Shown here in pieces: positions 57,436-64,000 of a DNA stretch of 64,000 nucleotides. This stretch comes from Siderastrea radians. Its lineage: Eukaryota > Cnidaria > Anthozoa > Scleractinia > Rhizangiidae. The position numbers and the translations under genes are program-made. Numbering within the stretch: position 1 is the first letter of the stretch; each line of letters starts with the position of its first letter. The notes below the pieces were generated by a model, which saw nothing but the letters and a program-made list of their open reading frames with translations, had not been told where the DNA came from and ran no database searches. The stretch covers positions 33,400,690-33,464,689 of the forward strand of contig OZ024895.1 in assembly GCA_964017195.1 (NCBI GenBank), in the 5' to 3' direction.

Positions 57436-59455
57436 GGAATCACCGAAAACGTGTGACACATTATTAAACGGTTCGCTTCAATTTTACTGTGTTTTATTTT
57501 GTGTCATGTCTTGATAGTTTGGTTTTTAAAGTTTTGCGTATAAAACCTACCCTTTGTGAACATTTGTTCAGAGAAGACGGTGAGTGAAATCGTAAACACA
57601 ACGCCTAAGACTAATTAAGTTCGAGTTTCTTGTGTTTTTCAACAAAGTTCCTTGCTCGTCCTAAGAAGTTAAACACTCTGCAACAATTTCGCTGTTGTAA
57701 TCTCTCTCTAGTTTAACTCTCAGTGCTGTAAGGTGATTTTTCTTGGCCATTTACTCGCCGAGTTGCTCACGAAGAAGACACTTTTGGTCGCTGCAGGCAG
57801 AAAAAACCAAGTGCATCCATAACTCAACTGCATGCTTCGTTTCCGTTGGTCGTGCTCTTGCTTGTTGGCTGCTTTCTATGCTGGCTAAAAGGCCAATGCC
57901 AAGAGAAAAATTTGGAAGTTTCTCGCTAGTTTCTTCCATTGACTATCGGAAAGTTCAGCAACAGGAACTCGCCGCTAAACTCGACGGGAACTTTGCAGCA
58001 AAATGCAACTGCACACGACATGTTATATACGCACGGCCCTGCGTATATAGAGATATACACCATGATGGTTCAATAGGAATTCGGTAGGACCAGCGCGCGA
58101 GCTATGTTATAAACGGTTTTCGTATTATGGAGACGTTAGTAAAGAGGGCTTGGACTAAACTTGCATTTACAAGTGAAAGTGATCCAGTGCGAGTAAGTTT
58201 TGTATTTTGCCGCAAGTTACTAAATTCAACATTAACAGCAACGACAACAACAACAACAGAAGCGATGACGAGAACAATAACAACAGGCCTTTAGTTGGAA
58301 GAATAGTTTTCCACTGAGCTGTTTATTGGTGAGAAGAGCCTCGTAACGATTAAAAAAATAACTGCAACGGAAAAGGGAGTTTGTTACCACGACGTCTGTC
58401 TTAGAAAGGCAAACTTCCTAGAGAAGGGAGGCTTTTATTAGATATACCGTGCGTTTACTAGAGAGTGGAATAAAAATATCATATTTGCCCGAATAGGAGT
58501 ACATGGTTTTTTTCTTTTTACGGTTGTAATATACGAAAAGGTAAGGAAATGTCTTGCTTTAGCATTGTAAGGGGTCGCCTAAATACGCATTAAGCTGAAA
58601 AAGGTAGCAGCTAAACTTAAGTACTAAAGAGGGTTTCAAAATTAAGGCAGAAACGATTGAAGACTTCGAGCGCCTAAAAGGTCGCGTTATGATCTTCTGT
58701 TTAGTTTATTTTTTAGGTCCAAAGATTCGTATATTAAATGGTAAAGGTTTGAACCTCGGAGCTGAGCCTCTCCGTACAAAACTTTTATTGAGTACCCCGA
58801 CCCGGGTTGGCACCGATACACCAGATGTTTCACTTTCGTGAGTTTCAAAAGACGGTTTGAAAAAATGCCATGCAGCTTTGGGTGAATTCGCCGCATAAAT
58901 TCGCCAGGTACATGTTATCGGCTTAAATGGGTTTCATGTCTTTTTTTGTTTGTTTGTTTGTTTGTTTTTTAATTGAAAAAAGAGAACGCATTTAACTGGA
59001 CTCACCGAGCAGCTTTTGAGCCGGAGACTGAAAAGGAAGTTGCAGACGACGTTCGTAAAATGGAAAAGGCAACCACAGGGATTCATCAGTGTTAAGCTCA
59101 GTCAAACCCTCCTTTTAATTTTGAACACTCATTTTCATAAAGTTTGTACTAAGGCGGATCTACATTTGTGTAAAAAAGTATTAGAGAATGAAGTGCTGTA
59201 ACTTAACCACTCCACCTTGCTGGTTTTTGTTATACTGCAAGAGATAGGTAATATAAAATTGTAACAGGAGAATTGTAATATAGTGTCTTGAAAAAAGAAA
59301 GGCCGCTTCTCTTTCTCAATATCAAACGCAGGCTAAATTAAGAAACCTCGTTTAGACAACCTTATAACCTTAGAAATACCACCGACAGAAATGCCAATGA
59401 AGGAATTTCCTGTACAATTACAAATAGAATTTTCAATCTAAAAGCGCTGTCGAAC
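57436..59455. other. intergenic with MITE-like fragments
   Basis: A segment about 57740-58120 contains GTGCATCCATAACTC and CTATGTTATAAACGGTTTTC, also met around the foldback at 53085-53275. No gene was recognised. Confidence 0.4.
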
Positions 59456-59461
59456 AAATAT

Positions 59462-59882
59462 CAGGGGCACCCAACGAGAAGTCAGTTTGGGCAACATAGG
59501 TGAAATATCATTTTTAGCTTCCTTAGATCGTTTCAGAGCCTTTTAAAGGCATATTTGTGTAAGCTAATACAGATTGTTCTGTTCGGCGTTCTTAGCTGAA
59601 AATTTAGGCCGCAGAAAATTTTAGGCAAGAGAATCCTATTCGCCGAATTTCCGAGCTGCTGATGGCTCTCCGAAAATGCTAGCTGACCTTATTTTGAACT
59701 CCAAATGATATATTTGTCCCTGTGAAAACAATAGGAGCTAATGAGTCCTCTTGTTACGAAAGTCCGAGGTGAAGTTTCGCCGAAGAAATCTCTAGCTTTC
59801 ACTGCAACTGAATCCGAATATTTCAGGCGATTTTAGGCCTTCCGAACAGATATTCCCCGAAACGAACCGTTGGGTGCCCCTG
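59462..59882. mobile_element. 421-bp MITE with 6-bp target duplication
   Basis: Exact termini CAGGGGCACCCAACG and complement, flanked by AAATAT at 59456-59461 and 59883-59888. Non-coding. Confidence 0.85.
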
Positions 59883-59888
59883 AAATAT

Positions 59889-60865
59889 GCAAACAAAATC
59901 TTAGAAACAGCTTCAGTTCTTGGCATGACTCAGTATCACTCTACATTTATAAGCGCTATTGCGTCTCATCAGTCACTTATTAAAAAATTGATTCCAGACA
60001 CCGAAAGGGGTCAGTGACAGACACATGCACGCACGTACACAGATACGTTAACATATATCATATGCCGGTTAGAAGAAAGCTGCATGGTGTACAAGGTTAA
60101 TAGTTCATGTGATTCCCATTGTCTCGGTTCTTTTGGCTTCTTTTTGTCTGCCTTTTGGATCTTTTCCATCTACCCAGGGTCAAAATGTATCAGAGGTTAA
60201 TGAGGTAGCAAACTGATCCTTATAGCAGAAAAAATACAGAGGATATAGAGTACAAAAATAAAAAATCTCGATCTCAATATTTCCTTTTGAAACACAAACG
60301 TTAATCGGTAGCTTGCCTCAATCGGTAGCTATTATTTATGTAGAATTTTTGTTTGAAATACAAACCTTCATCGGAACGAACGAAACGAAACACCTTAAGA
60401 AAAAAATTCCAAACGAAACCGAACGAAGCACCTTGAGAAAAATTCCGAGGAGTTCCGCCCACCCCCCCCCCCCCACCCCCAAACATTAATAGCCCACAAG
60501 GAAGGTTTGTGTTTCCGCGGGGATGGGCTTGCGTTTTTCTTTTTTTTTTTACTTCCTGCCCATTCCACTGATCCAGATCTTTGTCACAGATCCCGCCCCA
60601 CTTGTTTGTCTTCGTTATATTGCTGTTAAGTGTTTTGAATTGTATCGTTAACATGATTTTTTTCCCTTTTCAAACAGACAACTTTTATCGTGAAAAAATC
60701 AGCTTCATGCCATATCGAGTTTTTTCTCCAACCTATAGTTCCCGGTTACTGTAAATTTAACACCACCCTCTGTAACAGGCACAGGGGTTGAATACAATTC
60801 ATCAGCAAATGCAATCGTATATCAGTGAAGGTTGGAACATCAGAAGTTTAAAAAATGTAAGGAAC
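59889..60865. other. intergenic, C-run, no gene
   Basis: A long C-run at about 60461-60480. A minus-strand frame over it is artefactual. Confidence 0.35.
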
Positions 60866-61018
60866 GAATTGATCCCTACGGCAGTAAAAAAAAAACAAAA
60901 CAAGGAAGACGAAAAACATAAAGTAAAAAATGTATGTACCAAAAAGTATTGTTACATTCATTTTTTACTTTATGTATTTCGTCTTCCGTGTGTTTCTTTT
61001 ACTGCCGTAAGGATCAAA
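60866..61018. repeat. imperfect long hairpin
   Basis: Arms of about 65 bases: TTGATCCCTACGGCAGTAAA with its complement near 61018, and AAGTAAAAAATG with its complement. Small central loop. Confidence 0.75.
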
Positions 61019-61149
61019 TCCGTATATATATATATATTTTTTTACTTTAAATGTTTAACTGATCCAGGTCTACTTAAGATCCGGCAAGTCTTAACGCCTT
61101 GTCGCTGTGGTCATGCCAGGTCCTGCCAGTTTGGAAACTTTGAAACATC

Positions 61150-61230
61150 AGCCTGGGCTATTCCGCCGTCCCCCCCCCCCCCCCCCACTCCGCTAAAACA
61201 ACACTAAATAATTTAAAATCCCTCCCCCCG
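61150..61230. repeat. poly-C tract
   Basis: A run of about 17 C followed by further C-rich sequence. Confidence 0.8.
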
Positions 61231-61714
61231 CCCCAATTCTTAAATCCGAGAGTATTAAAAAATAAAGGTATGACAACGAAACTATCAGGGTACATAGTAA
61301 CCTGAAACTTTTACCTTTCACGTCCGCAACATGAGCTGATGATGTCAAGTGACGTGCAAACTACGTCATGATATCCAAACGGCGGCTTTTACGGATCTGC
61401 CATTTGAATTTCTTGACTTTTCCTGATGCTCTGAAAACCACCAAAATTGATCAAACAGTGATATTACTCTTAATGAATAAAAAAACACTTAAAGGATTTT
61501 TTAAATATCTAAAAGTTATGACAATAAAGTTATGTCTTTCATTAAAGAAACAGAAAAGAAGTCAAAATTCTGAAAAAGGCCTGTCAAAATATGGTTGCCA
61601 CAGCAACATCAAATTTTCTTAATAATGACATGTCACACCAGTTCACTAAATTGGGTGTTACAACGTCCTATTCAAGTTTGCACATGAAGATGTTAGCTGG
61701 GGTGGGTGCTGTCC

Positions 61715-61772
61715 AAATAATACTAATAAAAACGTTGAAACCCGGGTTTCAACGTTTTTATTAGTATTATTT
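61715..61772. repeat. perfect 58-bp palindrome
   Basis: Two 29-base arms without spacer or mismatch, centred on CCC|GGG at 61743/61744. AT-rich outside, so it should extrude easily as a cruciform. Confidence 0.95.
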
Positions 61773-63613
61773 TTCTTTTTAGCTTATTGTGATTTGTTAA
61801 TAGAAGAATTGAAACGAGACTGAAAAAAAGGATCGCGTTCGTCTCATTAATATATATTACATTCAAGTGGACTCTAACAATGTTGAGCTCCTTTCAAACG
61901 TTGTCTTTGAATAGCCTTGTATATTTTTTCATCTTTTATTTAATTGTACTGTTTCTTTTTTTGTTTTTGTTTTTTTTTCTTTTCAGCGGGGGTCAAATAC
62001 TATCGGCTACTTGGCGTGGCCTAATGTTCTTAAAATCTGATAAAAGACTTCTCTTTTACTACATAGCATGCCATATTTAGCTTAGGTCAATCCAGCCGTC
62101 ATGTGCTTGATCTAGGACCATCACAGAATCCTTTGCTTTCTTTTACAATTCCGGTCGGTAAATTGCATACTTAACCGCTGATGCTGTGGGTGTGGGAGAA
62201 GCTTTTCAGAGTCTGCCGATGAAACCCAGTGTTGGAAACAGCCTAAAAATCTGGATTTAGTTTCCACCGATTACGACCTTAAGAAAATACTGTAAAGGTC
62301 AAAATATACCCGTCACTGTGCACTCATACGCGTTTTACATTTCATTAAGAAACTTAAAACGTCAATCTGGCCCATCCCCCAACCTTCCCACATATGCAGC
62401 ACGCACGCACAACCAACAGTAAACACGAATTGGGTTTTCGTCGGTATTTTTATCGTTGAGACCGAAGCAATTTCGTTGAAAGAACAGAAAAGGAACGAGA
62501 CTTCGGTGCCCAGTTTTTCTAGACAGCTTTAGAAAGTCTCCTCTAAGCTGATAGGACAGAAGCTTCTTTAAGAAGCCTTTCGCTCCCGCTTCGTTTACGA
62601 AGCCAGTCCCGGAGATCGACTTTGCCGAAGTACTTCTCGAAGAAAGCTGCTTCAGAAAGGTGTGTTACCTTGCAGTTGTACATGTCTTTGCTTGCATACT
62701 TTTGTCATAACAAGCAGAAAGCTACCCTATTTCCTACTTTAAATAGCTCTTCTAAATCGCACGGTAATTGTATCCCATCAAGCTCTGAAGTAACAATGAC
62801 CTGGTATCCCCCTCTAGACTGAGCGCATTCTTCCGGGTAGAATCATATTTCGAGACGCAAAATTACTGCACAGCACTATGAGGGAACTTTTTTACTAATT
62901 AATTTTCAAGATGGCCAATTGTGAGTGCGAGAGGGTGTACTTATGAAGGAATTAGCGCGAGAATTTCTTCGTGCTCGCCCACAGCATGCAGGTTCTTTTT
63001 GGCGAAAGAAGAGTACATCGGAGTTCTTCATCACAATGAAACGCTGTCAACACTCTTTCTACACTGTACAATATGTCGTTTCAAATGGTTTTAAATTACT
63101 GAGGATACTTTTAGAATAAGAGTACGACGGTAGTCTCGGACCAAGTGGTGTTGCCGGGATTCGTTTACTTTGCCATGGATTTTTAGCCTGATCACTTTGA
63201 AAAGCCGAAAGCAACATTGCATCCATGGAGGCCTAAAAATAATGCCTCTTCTTTTTGAATACTTGTTTTGCTTGTCTGATTTTTTGTTTGTTTATTTGTT
63301 CTTTTTCATGCCGTGAGCTATTGCAACGCACTGAAACAGTAAGTGTGTTTGGCGTGTGTTCGGTGGCTTGTTGTTCCTCCGAAATATATTACCTGACCGT
63401 ACCCTTGATGGTGTAGAAGCAATTCCTGTGTAATACCAGAAACTCATAAGGACTTGAAACGTGTAACTCGCATATGTAGGTTTTGACTGATGCTCGTAAT
63501 TATTCATTTTCGCAATTACCATATTTGGAACGTAAGGAGAAAGAGAACTGACCAATAAATATCGTGAACGACGTGACGTAATTTCACACCAAGTTCGCCC
63601 GCTTACTCAAAGA
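61773..63613. other. intergenic upstream of the last exon
   Basis: Several short frames without motifs; GAAGC-type words cluster at 62550-62660. No gene was recognised with confidence. Confidence 0.35.
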
Positions 63614-63860
63614 ATGGCTGACAAACCGGGGGAAAACAAGCCGACAAAGCTTTCAAACGTCGGAACGACAAAGCGAAAAGAAATACTGGTCTCGAAGACC
63701 GAGCAGGAAATTTTGCAGGCAACAAAATTGGTAATTGCAACAACATCGAGCAAACCGCTGGGGTTAGAAGTAGATCAGACTGCGAAACCAAACCAAACTA
63801 GTCTAGCGTTGTGTTTACGATTTCTTTCACCATGGTACTATCAAGAAATGTTCACAAAAG
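63614..63860 (+). CDS. probable first coding exon of a gene leaving the window
   Basis: ATG at 63614 opens MADKPGENKPTKLSNVGTTK, then EILVSKTEQEILQATKLV, then LALCLRFLSPWYYQEMFTK, and ends at a good donor, AAAAG|GTAGGT (63861), phase 1. Reading through the donor gives 24 more codons before a stop. The product is not recognised; there is no signal peptide. The N-terminus is Lys-rich. A downstream exon would lie beyond the window. Confidence 0.45.
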
Positions 63861-64000
63861 GTAGGTTTTACCGCCACGGAAAACATTTGACACCAAAATA
63901 TCAAGACATGATACAAAAATATTTAACACAGTAAAATTGAAGAGAACCGTTTTAAATAATATTTAAGTGTCACATGTCACACATTTTCGGTTGTTCGCTA

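Noticed and set aside
60788..61207. 139-codon plus-strand frame
   Set aside because: Runs through a long hairpin, an A-run and a poly-C tract; composition is not protein-like.

Overview
The window looks like nuclear DNA of a cnidarian, most likely an anthozoan such as a stony coral. The clues are compact AT-rich DNA with spliced genes and consensus GT/AG introns, tandem intronless rhodopsin-like receptors of the cnidarian type, C-type lectin and immunoglobulin exons, and very dense mobile DNA: Penelope-like retroelements, Crypton-type tyrosine recombinases, hAT remnants, tRNA-derived SINEs and many short inverted-repeat elements. No bacterial or phage features were seen, and no homology search was possible.

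Layout. (1) 1-1530: simple repeats and a LINE 3' end. (2) 1530-5155 and 14135-23215 are the two arms of one large inverted duplication. Each arm carries a broken Penelope-like element (PLE) with a hammerhead-ribozyme-like motif. The right arm has also received a nearly full, very young second PLE (15448-18530) and a 4-kb TTAA-flanked insertion (18938-22978) that holds a hAT relic and another PLE fragment. (3) Between the arms, on the minus strand, lies an apparently intact six-exon gene (7093-13047). All five introns have GT/AG ends and matching phases and give a 1,194-codon frame. It resembles a multicopy cnidarian protein family with transposase-like features. (4) 23464-25017: a broken Crypton-type recombinase with a C-terminal Myb/SANT domain. 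(5) 25425-25945: a dense array of GGAAC/GTTCC words. (6) 26333-37643: three tandem minus-strand GPCR paralogues (one pseudogene, two intact), separated by a truncated C-type lectin gene and a locally duplicated, repeatedly invaded block (31646-33910). (7) 38692-41350: a second Crypton relative (KIAA1958/DUF3504 type) split by a 1,355-bp inverted-repeat element with a clean 6-bp target duplication. (8) 42840-46048: LINE relics and MITEs. (9) 49654-52919: a three-exon gene for a secreted two-immunoglobulin-domain protein, with one GC-AG intron. (10) 53981-57429: nested elements, a DNA transposon inside a SINE inside another DNA transposon. (11) 59462-63860: MITEs, hairpins including a perfect 58-bp palindrome, and the first exon of a gene that leaves the window.

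How it fits together. The probable host genes are the two intact receptors and the Ig gene; the lectin is damaged. Almost everything else is mobile DNA, and nesting, target-site duplications and shared breakpoints allow relative dating. The most unusual items are the intact transposase-like gene framed by long inverted arms, ribozyme motifs in two unrelated PLEs, the tyrosine-recombinase/SANT fusion, the GGAAC array, and the precisely dissectable nested insertions.
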